A DNA stretch of 64,000 bases. It comes from JACVRW01 sp963803085 (GTDB lineage Bacteria; Actinomycetota; Thermoleophilia; Solirubrobacterales; Thermoleophilaceae). The notes under the pieces are model-generated. The model did not search any database. It saw only the letters and a list, made by a program, of their open reading frames with translations, and was not told where the DNA came from. Made by a program: the position numbers and the translations under genes. Of this stretch, positions 40,423-50,180 are shown piece after piece. Every line of letters begins with the position of its first letter. Position 1 is the first letter of the stretch. The DNA is taken from NCBI GenBank assembly GCA_963803085.1, contig CAWDLE010000018.1, forward strand, positions 61,146 to 125,145, read 5' to 3'.

Positions 40423-41724
40423 GTGGATTTCAAGCTCAACGACGAACAGCGCGAGTTCCAGGAGAAGGTCCGCCGGTTCTCGGCAGAGGTCATCCGGCCG
40501 ATCGCCGCGGCGCACGACCGCGACGAGAGCGTGCCGTGGGAGGCCATCAAGGCCGCCCGCGAGTGGGGTCTCCACGGTCTCGAGACGATCCAGAAGATGG
40601 GCGAGGATCCCGACGGGATCATGTCGTGCATCTATGCCGAGGAGATGCACTGGGGCTGCGCCGGCATCGCGCTCGCCATCCAGGGCGGCTCACTCGCCGC
40701 GGCCGGCATCGCCAGCTCCGGCACGCCTGAGCAGATCGGGCGCTGGGTGCCGGAGTGCTTTGGCATGGGCGACGAGATCAAGCTCGGCGCCTACGCCGTG
40801 ACCGAGCCGAGCGCCGGCTCGGACGTGCGCTCGCTGCGCACCACCGCCAAGCTGGACGGCGACGAGTGGGTCCTCAACGGCACCAAGGTCTTCATCACGA
40901 ACGGCGGCATCGCCGACGTGACGGTCGTCGTCGCGACCGTGGATCCCGACCTGGGCCACCGCGGCCAGGCGTCGTTCGTCGTGCCGAAGGGCACCCCGGG
41001 CCTGTCGCAGGGCAAGAAGGAGACGAAGCTCGGTATCCGCGCATCGCAGACCACCGAGGTGATCCTCGAGGACTGCCGCGTGCCGATGGACCACCTGCTG
41101 GGCGGCTACGAGAAGCTCCAGAAGAAGCTCGAGCGCGCGCGCTCCGGCACGTCGACGGGGCGCTCCTCGAACGCGCTCGCCACCTTCGAGCTCACGCGCC
41201 CGCTTGTGGGCGCCTCGGCGCTGGGCATCGCGCAGGCCGCCTACGAGTGGACGCTCGAGTACCTCTCAGACAAGGAGGAGGACGGCCAGCCGCTCCTCCA
41301 GCAGCAGCGCATCCAGCAGGCGCTCGCCGACGTGGCCACCGAGATCGAGTCGGCACGGCTGCTCGTGTGGCGTGCCGCATGGATGGGCCGCAGCGGAATC
41401 CCGATGACCGCCGGCCAGGGCTCCATGTCGAAGCTGAAGGCGGGCGACGTGGCGATGTGGGCCACCACCACGCTGATGGACCTCGTGGGCCCGTTCGCCC
41501 AGACCACCGACTGCCCGCTCGAGAAGTGGTTCCGGGACGCCAAGATCTACCAGATCTTCGAGGGCACGGCCCAGGTTCAGCGGCTCGTGATCGCGCGCAT
41601 GCAGGTGGCGGATTACAACCGCCGCATCGAGGAGGCTGACAGCGTCCTGAAGCAGGCGCCGGGCAACGCGGCGAACACCAGCGCGGTGGCCGAGGCCACG
41701 CGCGCCGTGGCCGAAGCGTCCTAG
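40423..41724 (+). CDS. Acyl-CoA dehydrogenase
   Basis: 433 residues from GTG 40423, longer than usual because of inserts and a C-terminal tail. FKLNDEQREFQEKVRRFSAE start, LGAYAVTEPSAGSDVRSLRT FAD/substrate loop, LNGTKVFITNGGIADVTVV, and the C-terminal ELTRPLVGASALGIAQAAYE, IYQIFEGTAQVQRLVIARMQ with the catalytic Glu in FEGTAQ. The last 30 residues are Ala-rich. It opens beta-oxidation. The TTGACT-N4-AGTCAA site before it links it to the thiolase/hydroxyacyl-CoA dehydrogenase pair at 13 kb. Confidence 0.92.
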   Translation: MDFKLNDEQREFQEKVRRFSAEVIRPIAAAHDRDESVPWEAIKAAREWGLHGLETIQKMGEDPDGIMSCIYAEEMHWGCAGIALAIQGGSLAAAGIASSGTPEQIGRWVPECFGMGDEIKLGAYAVTEPSAGSDVRSLRTTAKLDGDEWVLNGTKVFITNGGIADVTVVVATVDPDLGHRGQASFVVPKGTPGLSQGKKETKLGIRASQTTEVILEDCRVPMDHLLGGYEKLQKKLERARSGTSTGRSSNALATFELTRPLVGASALGIAQAAYEWTLEYLSDKEEDGQPLLQQQRIQQALADVATEIESARLLVWRAAWMGRSGIPMTAGQGSMSKLKAGDVAMWATTTLMDLVGPFAQTTDCPLEKWFRDAKIYQIFEGTAQVQRLVIARMQVADYNRRIEEADSVLKQAPGNAANTSAVAEATRAVAEAS

Positions 41725-41732
41725 GCGCGGGG

Positions 41733-41749
41733 CCGGCAGCCACTGCCGG
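41733..41749. terminator. Terminator hairpin after acyl-CoA dehydrogenase
   Basis: Perfect 7-bp stem CCGGCAG / CTGCCGG with loop CCA, nine bases after the stop codon; AGCTTCTT follows. Confidence 0.5.
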
Positions 41750-41834
41750 AGCTTCTTCAGCGATGTATGAGGATCCTGCGGCACCGCCGCTTTAGGCGCG
41801 GACGCGCTCAAAGCGCCAGTTCGGGGGCGTACGC

Positions 41835-42431
41835 TTGCGGGCGTGCGCTCGACCTGGCCTCGCAGCTCTCGCGCTGGTGCTGATCGCGCCGGTCGGCTGC
41901 GACTCGGCGTCGTCCGAGCCGCAGCCAAAGCCCAAGGCCGATCCGCTCCACACCTACCAGGGCCGCGTGATCCGAGGTTGGCTGCTCGCGCTGGAGCGCC
42001 AGGACTACGAGCAGGCTGCCTACTACTTCGCGCCCGGCGCGATCATCGACCAGGGACACCCGTTCCGCCTGCGAACGGCGAAGGATGCGCGGAACTTCAA
42101 CGCGAGCCTGCCCTGCCGCGCGGAGCTGATCGCGCTGAAGGACGAGGGTCGCCGCGTGCTCGCCACGTTCGAGCTCCACAAGGGACCCGGCGGCGGATGC
42201 AGCGGCCTCGTGAAGGTCCGCTACACGATCCGCGAGGGCAAGTTCACGGAGTGGCGCCAGCTCCCGAACATCAGGAACGAGCCCGCTCCTCCTCAATCCT
42301 CCGCCGCTCTGCCAGGCGGTTGTCCCGGCGCAGCTGCGCCTCGCGCTCCCGCCGCTTCTCTTCGCTCGTCACGGCTTCGATCGGCGGAACCTCGGTGGGA
42401 TTGCCCTCGTCATCGAGGGCGACCATCGTGA
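41835..42431 (+). CDS. Small lipoprotein, possibly SnoaL/NTF2-like
   Basis: 198 residues from TTG 41835. Lipoprotein signal (LAALALVLIAPVGCDS). The mature domain (about 40-150) has VIRGWLLALERQDYEQAAYY and FAPGAIIDQGHPFRLRTAKD, which resembles the alpha-beta cone start of NTF2/SnoaL-like proteins, and two Cys pairs. After about residue 153 the sequence turns Ala/Pro/Arg-rich and overlaps the convergent thioesterase by 160 bases; the true end may lie near 42300. Function unknown. Confidence 0.6.
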   Translation: MRACARPGLAALALVLIAPVGCDSASSEPQPKPKADPLHTYQGRVIRGWLLALERQDYEQAAYYFAPGAIIDQGHPFRLRTAKDARNFNASLPCRAELIALKDEGRRVLATFELHKGPGGGCSGLVKVRYTIREGKFTEWRQLPNIRNEPAPPQSSAALPGGCPGAAAPRAPAASLRSSRLRSAEPRWDCPRHRGRPS

Positions 42432-42762
42432 GGTAGGCGGTCGAGGTGTGGAGCACCTCGCCGCTGCGCACGTTCTCGGATTCCACGCGTACGCCCACCT
42501 CCATCGAGCTGCGCCAGGCGGCGTTCACCGTGGCCTTCACGGTCACGAGCTGACCGACGAACACCGGGTGCCGGAAGGTCATGCGGTCCATCGCCGCCGT
42601 CACGACGCGCGAGCTGGAGTGGCGCACGGCCGCGATCCCGGCCACCTCGTCGCAGAGTTGCATGATGACCCCGCCGTGCACGTTGCCGGCGTTGTTCGCG
42701 TCGGCCATGCCCATCCAACGGGTGAGGATTGAACTCGACTTTGACGGGGAACGCGGCTCCAC
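42271..42762 (-). CDS. Acyl-CoA thioesterase (hotdog fold, YciA/ACOT type)
   Basis: 163 residues from GTG 42762; ATG 42717 is an alternative. The hotdog signature MGMADANNAGNVHGGVIMQL, with the catalytic Asp/Asn region, and VTAAMDRMTFRHPVFVGQLV identify an ACOT/YciA-like thioesterase. It hydrolyses medium- or long-chain acyl-CoA to acid and CoA. The C-terminal 35 residues form an Arg/Glu-rich helix. The longer frame to 42849 overlaps the PspA gene on the other strand and is not supported. Confidence 0.85.
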   Translation of the reverse strand: MEPRSPSKSSSILTRWMGMADANNAGNVHGGVIMQLCDEVAGIAAVRHSSSRVVTAAMDRMTFRHPVFVGQLVTVKATVNAAWRSSMEVGVRVESENVRSGEVLHTSTAYLTMVALDDEGNPTEVPPIEAVTSEEKRREREAQLRRDNRLAERRRIEEERARS

Positions 42763-42820
42763 GAGGGCGCGGAGACTACTCTTGGCGGAACTGAGAACGC
42801 GTCGGAAATGAGGAGATGGC

Positions 42821-43576
42821 ATGCCCGGGCTGGCCGGTCGGATGTCCACAGTTGTGAAGTCGAAGATCTCGAGGATGCTCGACCGGGCCGAGGACCCAGG
42901 CGAGACGCTCGACTACGGCTACCAGAAACAGGTCGAGCTGCTTCAGAACGTCAAGAAGGGGATCGCCGACGTCGTCACGTCGAAGAAGCGCCTTCAGATG
43001 CAGACCTCGAAGCTCGAGCAGCAGGTCGTGAAGCTCGACACCCAGGCTCGTCAAGCGCTGTCCCAGGGCCGTGAGGATCTCGCCCGCATGGCGCTCGAGC
43101 GCAAGACGCTCGCGCAGACCGAGATGCAGTCGCTCGACCAGCAGGTCAAGGAGCTCGAGGCGCAGCAGGAGCAGCTGATCGCGAACGAGCAGCGCCTGCG
43201 CCAGAAGATCGAGCAGTTCCGCACCAAGAAGGAGGTCATCAAGGCGCAGTACTCCGCCGCCGAGGCCCAGGTGCGGATCTCGGAGGCCGCCAACGGCGTG
43301 GGCGAGGAGATGGCCGACCTCGGGCTCGCGATGCAGCGGGCAGAGGACAAGACGGAGACGATGCGCGCTCGCGCGTCCGCCGTCGAGGAGCTGGAGAAGG
43401 CCGGCGCGTTCGACGACATCACGACGCTCGGTTCTGGTCAGGACGACATCGAGCGCCAGCTCGGGGAGCTCACCAGCGGAGCGCAGGTGGACGACGAGCT
43501 CTCGAAGATGAAGGCCGAGCTCGGGTCCGGGGGCGGCGACTCGCCGGCCCTCGAGCAGGGGAAGGAGAACGCGTGA
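42821..43576 (+). CDS. PspA/IM30 family protein
   Basis: 251 residues (an internal ATG at 42842 is possible). Nearly all helical coiled coil: GYQKQVELLQNVKKGIADVV, then LKQQVV-type heptads through EMQSLDQQVKELEAQQEQLI, and an acidic Gly/Ser-rich tail. PspA forms membrane-remodelling rods and in many bacteria protects the cell membrane under stress. The gene heads a three-gene operon with PspAA and a DUF6494-like protein; no PspF or LiaF-like regulator is near. Confidence 0.9.
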   Translation: MPGLAGRMSTVVKSKISRMLDRAEDPGETLDYGYQKQVELLQNVKKGIADVVTSKKRLQMQTSKLEQQVVKLDTQARQALSQGREDLARMALERKTLAQTEMQSLDQQVKELEAQQEQLIANEQRLRQKIEQFRTKKEVIKAQYSAAEAQVRISEAANGVGEEMADLGLAMQRAEDKTETMRARASAVEELEKAGAFDDITTLGSGQDDIERQLGELTSGAQVDDELSKMKAELGSGGGDSPALEQGKENA

Positions 43577-43851
43577 TCGTCCGCATCTCGGGAGAGGGCC
43601 AGTTCAAGCTGCCCGACGAGGACGCGGAGCGCCTCAACGAGCTCGACAACAGGGCGGTAGCAGCGGTGGAGCAGGGCGACGAAACCGGCTTCAAGGAGCT
43701 GTGGAGCCAGATGCTCGAGCTCGTGGCGAGCGACGGCAACGCCCTGGACGGCGACGAGCTTGTGGAGTCCGACGTGATCATGCCTCCCCGCGACATCGCC
43801 TTCGAGGAGGCCAAGGGCGAGTTCAACGGCGACGGCCTGATCCCGGACTGA
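43573..43851 (+). CDS. PspA-associated protein PspAA
   Basis: 92 residues, GTG start overlapping the PspA stop by 4 bases (GTGA). It starts MIVRISGEGQFKLPDEDAER, then LNELDNRAVAAVEQGDETGF and ends acidic. This is the small PspAA domain that travels with PspA in actinobacteria and cyanobacteria; its role is thought to be regulation or assembly of PspA. Its stop is shared with the next start as TGATG. Confidence 0.88.
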   Translation: MIVRISGEGQFKLPDEDAERLNELDNRAVAAVEQGDETGFKELWSQMLELVASDGNALDGDELVESDVIMPPRDIAFEEAKGEFNGDGLIPD

Positions 43852-44081
43852 TGGACGAAGAGGCCTTCAACCTCTCGGTGCGGCGCTTCCTGAAGAAGCT
43901 CGGCGTGACCTCGCAGCGCGAGATCGAGCTGGGCGTGCGCGAGCTGCTCGACGCCGGCAAGCTCAGCGGAAGCGAGACGCTCGAGGCCCGTGCGGTTGTG
44001 ACCGTCGAGGGCCTCGAGCGTGAGATCGTGGTGACCAGCGAGATCGCGCTCGCCGGCGAGCCGAGCGGCTCTCCTAAGTAG
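43851..44081 (+). CDS. DUF6494-like small protein of the PspA operon
   Basis: 76 residues; ATG overlaps the PspAA stop by one base (TGATG). The start MDEEAFNLSVRRFLKKLGVT and SQREIELGVRELLDAGKLSG is typical of this short helical family found near PspA. The remainder is a short beta segment (LEARAVVTVEGLEREIVVTS). Function not known. Confidence 0.75.
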   Translation: MDEEAFNLSVRRFLKKLGVTSQREIELGVRELLDAGKLSGSETLEARAVVTVEGLEREIVVTSEIALAGEPSGSPK

Positions 44082-44092
44082 CTCGGGCGCGG

Positions 44093-44431
44093 CTAGTTGC
44101 CGCCGCCCTCGCCCTCGTGTGAGTCGTTCTCGCCGTCGCCCTCGACGACGAGGACCTTGTAGTTCTCGTCGAGACGAACGTCGACGGTCTTGCCGTCGTT
44201 GCCGGTGATCTCGACCTCCCAGGTGGCGCCGTTCTCGCCGTCGCGCTCGACGGCATTCGCGGTGCCGGGGTGAGCGGCAAGCGCGGCCGAACGGGCCTTG
44301 TCGGCGGCGGGTCCGCTCACCTGCTCGTTGGCATCCTCACCCCCACCGGCAGCCACGGCCGCGCCGACGCCCGCGGCGCTGAGCGCCACGACGATCCCTC
44401 CCACTGCGATGTGCTTGCGATTGATCTTCAT
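44093..44431 (-). CDS. Secreted PepSY-domain protein
   Basis: 112 residues. Signal peptide (MKINRKHIAVGGIVVALSAA), then a PepSY-like segment of about 70 residues (AADKARSAALAAHPGTANAV, ATWEVEITGNDGKTVDVRLD, NYKVLVVEGDGEN). PepSY domains inhibit metallopeptidases or bind at the envelope. It ends 12 bases after the PspA operon (convergent) and starts 11 bases before the kinase's end on the same strand, so it is in an operon with the two-component system, last in order. Confidence 0.85.
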   Translation of the reverse strand: MKINRKHIAVGGIVVALSAAGVGAAVAAGGGEDANEQVSGPAADKARSAALAAHPGTANAVERDGENGATWEVEITGNDGKTVDVRLDENYKVLVVEGDGENDSHEGEGGGN

Positions 44432-44441
44432 GCGAGCAGTT

Positions 44442-45809
44442 CTACCCGTCGTCGATGAGATGAAAGTGAGACTCCGGCAGCTCGACCCAGGCGTCGAGGC
44501 CGCCTCCGTCGCGTGGGCCGCCACCCGCTCGGCCGCCGTGCGAGCGAGCGATCGCGTCCACAATCGCCAGACCGAGCCCGGTGCCGCCCCCCGAGCGCGC
44601 CCGGTCGCCCCGGGTGAAGCGCTCGAACGCGTGCCCGTCCAGCGCCGGGTCGAACCCGGGACCGCGGTCGCGCACGTGCAGCCGGACGGCACCCTCCGAG
44701 CGCTCCGCCGCCAGCTCCACCGGGCCGTCGCCGTACCGAAACGCGTTGTCGACGAGGTTCGCGAGCGCCTGCTCGGCTCGCAGGCGATCCGCATGCAGCT
44801 CCAGGCCCTCGCCCGGCACGACCCGCAGCTCCCGGCCCGCCTCGGCGGCCCGCGACTCGAAGCGGCGGGCGGTGGACCACAGGAGCTCGGCGGTGTCGAG
44901 CCGCTCGGGGCGCACCGGGAGTCTGCCCTCATCGGCGCGCGCGAGCACCAGCAGGTCCTCGGCGAGCTGCACGAGCCGGTCGCTCTCGCCGGCGGCGGAG
45001 GCCACGGCGTCGCGCAGCTCCTCCGCCGAGCGGCCCTCGCGCAGCGCCAGCTCCAGCTCCGCCTTGAGCAGCGCCAGCGGGGTGCGCAGCTCGTGGCTCG
45101 CGCTGGCCACGAAGCCGCGCTCGCGCTCGGCTGACTTCTCCAGCCGCTCGAGCATCTCGTTGAGCGTCCCCCCGAGCCTCGAGAGCTCGTCGCCGGCGGG
45201 CGGCACGGTCAGGCGCCTGCCGCTGCCGAGGCGCGAGATCTCCGCGGCCTCGCCGCGCATCGCGCCGACGGGCCGGAGCGCGGCCGTGGCGAGCCCGTAG
45301 CCGGCGAGCGCGGCGAGCAGAAGGGCGATCGGCCCGCCCGTGAGCAGGACCGTTCCCAGTGACGAGAGAGCCTCTTCGCGGTCCTCGCGGGTGGAGCCGA
45401 CCACGATCACCCCGCTGTCCGTGGGCCTGGCGAGCAGGCGCAGGCGCTCGTCGAACCCGGCCACCGCGTCGCGGTTCACGAAGAGCGGCCCGCGCTCGGC
45501 ACGCGCCAGCTCGTCCTTGGTCAGGACGGGGCCGCTGCTCACCCCCGCGCTCGAGTAGACCACCCGGCCACCGGGCCCGATCAGCTGCGCAAGGCTCTCG
45601 TCGCTTGCCACCAGACGGTCCTGATCGGACGCGCTGAGCCGCCCGCCGCCCGCCAGTGCGGCGATGTCGTCCGCGCGCGAGCGCAGTGAGGTGTCGAGAG
45701 CCGCGTCGAGGTCGGAGCCAACCCGCGAATACACGAACAGGCCCACCGCCACCAGCACGACGGCCATCACGGCCGTGAAGGCGAGCGTCAGCCGGATGCG
45801 CACCGGCAC
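44442..45809 (-). CDS. Sensor histidine kinase (OmpR-type)
   Basis: 455 residues from GTG 45809; GTG 45803 also possible. Two transmembrane helices (LTLAFTAVMAVVLVAVGLFV and TGGPIALLLAALAGYGLATA) flank an outer domain of about 125 residues. Then HAMP, HisKA with ASHELRTPLALLKAELELAL, HATPase with LANLVDNAFRYG and GGGTGLGLAIVDAIARSHGG. It follows the regulator by five bases. The PepSY gene downstream may be its target or its ligand-binding partner. Confidence 0.9.
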   Translation of the reverse strand: MPVRIRLTLAFTAVMAVVLVAVGLFVYSRVGSDLDAALDTSLRSRADDIAALAGGGRLSASDQDRLVASDESLAQLIGPGGRVVYSSAGVSSGPVLTKDELARAERGPLFVNRDAVAGFDERLRLLARPTDSGVIVVGSTREDREEALSSLGTVLLTGGPIALLLAALAGYGLATAALRPVGAMRGEAAEISRLGSGRRLTVPPAGDELSRLGGTLNEMLERLEKSAERERGFVASASHELRTPLALLKAELELALREGRSAEELRDAVASAAGESDRLVQLAEDLLVLARADEGRLPVRPERLDTAELLWSTARRFESRAAEAGRELRVVPGEGLELHADRLRAEQALANLVDNAFRYGDGPVELAAERSEGAVRLHVRDRGPGFDPALDGHAFERFTRGDRARSGGGTGLGLAIVDAIARSHGGRAGGGPRDGGGLDAWVELPESHFHLIDDG

Positions 45810-45814
45810 GCGGC

Positions 45815-46498
<684 letters not shown>

Positions 46499-46548
46499 CT
46501 GAGAGCAACCATGACAGCCTCCAGATGAGAGTTCCATGAGGAGGTTCG

Positions 46549-48750
46549 GTGGCGCGCACCCCGGGTACCGCACACCACATGAAAGCCGCCATCATCGCGA
46601 TCCTGTTCCTGCTCGCAGTGCCGGCGGGGGCGGTGGCGGCACCTACGGCTCCCGGTGGTCCGGGTGCCACTGCCGATTGGACGGAGGCCGACAAGGACGG
46701 TTACGGCACGTCGGCGCGAAGCGCGAGCAAGGTCTGGCACACGCTCGACGACGGCCGGCTGACGGAGGTCTTCTATCCGGACCTGGGCACGCCGAGCGTG
46801 CGCACGCTCGACTTCGTGGTGTCCGATGGCAAGACGTTCGCCCAGCGCGACAGCGACGCGGCCAACCGGAGGATCGAGCTGGTCGACTCGCGCAGCCTCA
46901 CGTACCGCCAGGTGAACGTGCAGCCTGGCCGCTTCCGCGTGACCAAGACCTACGTGACCGATCCGGCGCGCAACGTGCTGCTGGTGAACGTGCGCTTCAG
47001 GTCGCTGACTGGCAAGCGCCTTCAGCTCTATGCGCTCTACGACCCGAGCCTGGGCAACGACGCCATGGACGACAGCGGCCGATCGCGCCACAAGGCGCTG
47101 TTGGCCACTGACGCGGGCAGCCCGGTGTCGAGCGCGCTGATCGGTTCTCGGGCCTTCCTGCAGACCTCGAACGGCTATGCCGGAACGCCGAGCGACGGTT
47201 GGGAGGACCTGAAGGACTTCCGCATGGACGCGAAGTACAGGTCGGCGCAGAACGGGAACGTCGTGCAGACCGGCCGCACGTGGCTCACCGGCGTGGGCGA
47301 CCGGACCCGCCTGACGCTCGCGCTCGGCTTCGGCGGCGACGCGGGAGCCGCGCTGAGCGCTGCGCGCGTCTCGCTGTCCGCTGGCTTCGCGAGAACGCGA
47401 AGCGCCTACGAGGCCGGCTGGCATCGCTACCTCGCCGGGCTGAAGGGCGTCCCGGCGAGCGCCTCGGCGCAGCGCACGCTCTACAACGTCTCGGTCATGA
47501 CGCTCGCCGCGCACGAGGACAAGACGCACCGCGGGGGCTACATCGCCTCGCCCTCGATGCCGTGGATCTGGGGTAGTCCCAAGATCGAGAATCCATCCGG
47601 GGCCTATCACCTCGTCTGGTCCCGCGACCTGTACCAGATCGGCACCGCGCTGCTCGCGGCCGGCGACACGGCCGGGGCGAACCGGGCGGTCGACTACCTC
47701 TTCCGCAAGCAGCAGAAGGCAGACGGCTCGTTCCCGCAGAACTCGACCGTCGACGGCAAGGAGCACTGGACCAACCTGCAGCTCGACGAGGTCGCCCTTC
47801 CAATCGTGCTCGCCTGGCAACTCGGGCGCACGGATCCGGGGCTCTACGAGAACCACATCAAGAAGGCCGCGGACTTCATCGTCAACGACCCGGACGCGCC
47901 GTCCTCGCCGCAGGAGCGCTGGGAGAACCAGAGCGGCTACTCACCCGGCACGATCGCGGCCGAGATCGCCGGCCTGGTGTGCGCCGCCGACATCGCCCGC
48001 CGGAACGGCGACGCGGCCTCGGCCGCCCGCTACGAGCAGACGGCAGACGACTGGCAGCAGCGCGTGGAGGGCTGGACCGCCACCACCAACGGCCCGTACT
48101 CGCCCGACCGCTACTACCTCCGTCTGACCAAGGACGGAAACCCCAACGCGGACACGGCCTACAACATCGGCGACAGCGGGCCGACGGTCGACCAGCGGAA
48201 GGTCGTCGATCCGAGCTACCTCGAGCTGGTGCGGCTCGGCGTGAAGCGGGCGAGCGACCCCGCGATCCTCAACACCGTGCAGGTGGTCGATCAGCAGCTC
48301 GCCGCGGGTGACCCGAGCGGGCGCTTCTTCTGGCACCGCTTCAACTTCGACGGCTACGGCGAGCAGAAGGACGGAAGCCCCTGGGACTTCGGCTTCCCGC
48401 AGAACACGACCGAGGTCTGGGCCAACAACGTGACCATCGGCCGCAACTGGCCGATCTTCGGCGGCGAGCGCGGCGAGTACGAGCTGCTGTCGGGCAACTC
48501 CGCTGCCGCGCGCACGCGCCTCGCCCACATGGCCGTGGCGGCGAACGACGGCCACATGCTGCCGGAGCAGGTGTGGGCACCGGACTTCCCGCCAGCGGGC
48601 CAGCCCGGCTTCCCGGTCGGCGAGGGCACCTTCTCCGCCACGCCGCTGGCGTGGTCGCACGCCCAGTTCGTGCGTCTGGCGTGGTCGATCGACGCCGGCC
48701 GCCCGGTCGAGCGGCCGGCAATCGTCGCCTCGCGCTACGCAGGCGGCTAG
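46549..48750 (+). CDS. Secreted glucoamylase / glucodextranase-like GH15 enzyme
   Basis: 733 residues from GTG 46549 (ATG 46579 just before the signal peptide is the alternative). Signal peptide IIAILFLLAVPAGAVAA. An N-terminal beta-sandwich domain (about 40-290) is followed by an (alpha/alpha)6 barrel (about 300-720). GH15 landmarks: SPSMPWIWGSPKIENPSGAY, HLVWSRDLYQIGTALLAAG (WxRDxY, with the substrate-binding Arg and Asp), HWTNLQLDEVALPIV, and a second Glu in MLPEQVWAPDFPPAGQPGF near the expected catalytic-base position. It releases glucose from alpha-glucans or dextran outside the cell. The TAG stop overlaps the convergent gene's TAG in CTAG. Confidence 0.88.
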   Translation: MARTPGTAHHMKAAIIAILFLLAVPAGAVAAPTAPGGPGATADWTEADKDGYGTSARSASKVWHTLDDGRLTEVFYPDLGTPSVRTLDFVVSDGKTFAQRDSDAANRRIELVDSRSLTYRQVNVQPGRFRVTKTYVTDPARNVLLVNVRFRSLTGKRLQLYALYDPSLGNDAMDDSGRSRHKALLATDAGSPVSSALIGSRAFLQTSNGYAGTPSDGWEDLKDFRMDAKYRSAQNGNVVQTGRTWLTGVGDRTRLTLALGFGGDAGAALSAARVSLSAGFARTRSAYEAGWHRYLAGLKGVPASASAQRTLYNVSVMTLAAHEDKTHRGGYIASPSMPWIWGSPKIENPSGAYHLVWSRDLYQIGTALLAAGDTAGANRAVDYLFRKQQKADGSFPQNSTVDGKEHWTNLQLDEVALPIVLAWQLGRTDPGLYENHIKKAADFIVNDPDAPSSPQERWENQSGYSPGTIAAEIAGLVCAADIARRNGDAASAARYEQTADDWQQRVEGWTATTNGPYSPDRYYLRLTKDGNPNADTAYNIGDSGPTVDQRKVVDPSYLELVRLGVKRASDPAILNTVQVVDQQLAAGDPSGRFFWHRFNFDGYGEQKDGSPWDFGFPQNTTEVWANNVTIGRNWPIFGGERGEYELLSGNSAAARTRLAHMAVAANDGHMLPEQVWAPDFPPAGQPGFPVGEGTFSATPLAWSHAQFVRLAWSIDAGRPVERPAIVASRYAGG

Positions 48751-49408
48751 CGCGGGACGCAGTGGTGCAGCACCGAGCGCCCGTCCGGCGGGTACTCGGT
48801 GATCAGGCCCACGCCGGGTGCGTAGAGCTTGTACTCGACCTCGCCCTCCGGCTGGATGAACTCCTGCGTCCGGATCACGTCGGTGTAGAGCTTTCCGCCC
48901 GCCCTCGCGCGCAAGCCCGGTCTCCTCCAGCCGGTTCGACTCGGTGGTGATGCGCGGCACGTCCTCGATGCGCCACTGGTCGCCGAGCTTCGGGTTCGCC
49001 GGCATGAGCACTCCCAGCACGTCCGTGTGCTCGCCCGTACAGCCAGCTGCCGTGGTGGTCCACCACGCGGCCGCGGCGGATGTTGTCCACGTGCTCGCCG
49101 AAGTAGTGGACCGTGCCGTCGTCGGCCTGGGCGAAGTAGTCGAGCGTGTCCTCGACGAGGCGACCGTCCTCGTAGGCGCGGTCCCGGATGATCAGGGTCT
49201 CGACTCGCTGGCCATCGACGCTGAACGCGCGCGTGCGCTTCAGCCGCGTGAGCGTGTTGCGCTCGCGGGTGCCGTCGTCCTGACGACCGCGAAGCTCACA
49301 GCTCTTCCACTTCGAAAGCGGCAGGTACGGGTTGTCGATCGTCGTCGGTGCGCTGAAGGGCGCGGCGGCGGCGGCCACGGCCATGAAGGTGCTCATCACC
49401 GGTGTCAT
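48747..49408 (-). pseudogene. Secreted protein of unknown family, frame interrupted twice
   Basis: From ATG 49408 a signal peptide-like start (STFMAVAAAAAPFSAP) leads to DNPYLPLSKWKSCELRGRQD, the opening of a beta-rich actinobacterial secreted protein family. The frame breaks at GGG (49034-49036): one frame over it continues EHTDVLGVLMPANPKLGDQW. It breaks again in the G runs at 48898-48904 and continues KLYTDVIRTQEFIQPEGEVE, ending CVPR and a TAG in the CTAG shared with the glucoamylase. Removing one base at each site gives a single protein of about 218 residues. Both sites are G runs, so base-calling errors are likely. Confidence 0.7.
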
Positions 49409-49523
49409 GCCCCTCAGGATGCAGGGGCGAGATGAGACTTCGGTGAGGTGACTCGCTGGCCTACCGCGCCACTGCTTCCGTTTCCGTCATCCATGATCGC
49501 CGCGTCGGCCCGCAGCTGTGAGG

Positions 49524-50180
49524 TCAGCTCGACGAGTCCCTTCGGAGGTACGCGAGCACTGCCAGCACGCGGCGGTGAGAGTCGGGCTTGACCGCGAGCC
49601 CGAGCTTCTGAAACACCTGTTTCACGTGAGCCTCCACGGTGCGCTCGGTTACGAACAGGCGGCTCGCGATCGCGCCGTTCGAGAGGCCCTCGGCGACCAG
49701 GCTGAGAACCTCGCTCTCTCGCGGCGTCAGCTCCGTGAGCGGGTTCTCCCGGCGCTGGCGGCCCACAAGTCGCGAGACAATCGTCGGGTCGATCACCGTC
49801 TCTCCCTCGGTGATGCGGCGCAGCGCGTCGACGAGGACGGCGACGTCGAAGACGCGCTGCTTCAGCAGGTATCCGACTCGCTCGGGGTGTTCCTCGAGGA
49901 GTCGCATCGCATAGCTCGGCTCGACGTATTGCGACAGCACCAACACCGCGACGTCCGGATGTTCGGTGCGAATCCGCTGGGCGGCCACCAGGCCTTCGTC
50001 GGTGTGGCTCGGCGGCATGCGGATATCGGCGATCGCCGCATCCGGCCGCTTGAGCCGCACCTCGCGCAGGAGCGCCTCCGCGTCCTCCGCCTGAGCCACG
50101 ACGTCGATGCCTGCGTCCTCGAGCAGGTGAGCGATCCCCTCGCGGGTGAGCATCACGTCGTCGGCGACGACTACTCGCAT
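49524..50180 (-). CDS. NarL/LuxR-family response regulator
   Basis: 218 residues. Receiver at about 1-120 (VVVADDVMLTREGIAHLLED, phospho-acceptor Asp in AIADIRMPPSHTDEG, VLVLSQYVEPSYAMRLL, Lys in GYLLKQRVFDV). LuxR helix-turn-helix at about 148-210 (LTPRESEVLSLVAEGLSNGA, then VTERTVEAHVKQVFQKLG). Its start overlaps the kinase gene by 10 bases. It is the output of the kinase encoded just upstream. Confidence 0.92.
   Translation of the reverse strand: MRVVVADDVMLTREGIAHLLEDAGIDVVAQAEDAEALLREVRLKRPDAAIADIRMPPSHTDEGLVAAQRIRTEHPDVAVLVLSQYVEPSYAMRLLEEHPERVGYLLKQRVFDVAVLVDALRRITEGETVIDPTIVSRLVGRQRRENPLTELTPRESEVLSLVAEGLSNGAIASRLFVTERTVEAHVKQVFQKLGLAVKPDSHRRVLAVLAYLRRDSSS

Noticed and set aside
47941..49020. 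Minus-strand open frame overlapping the glucoamylase
   Set aside because: Only the first ~35 codons (middle third of the frameshifted secreted protein) are real; the rest is antisense to GH15.
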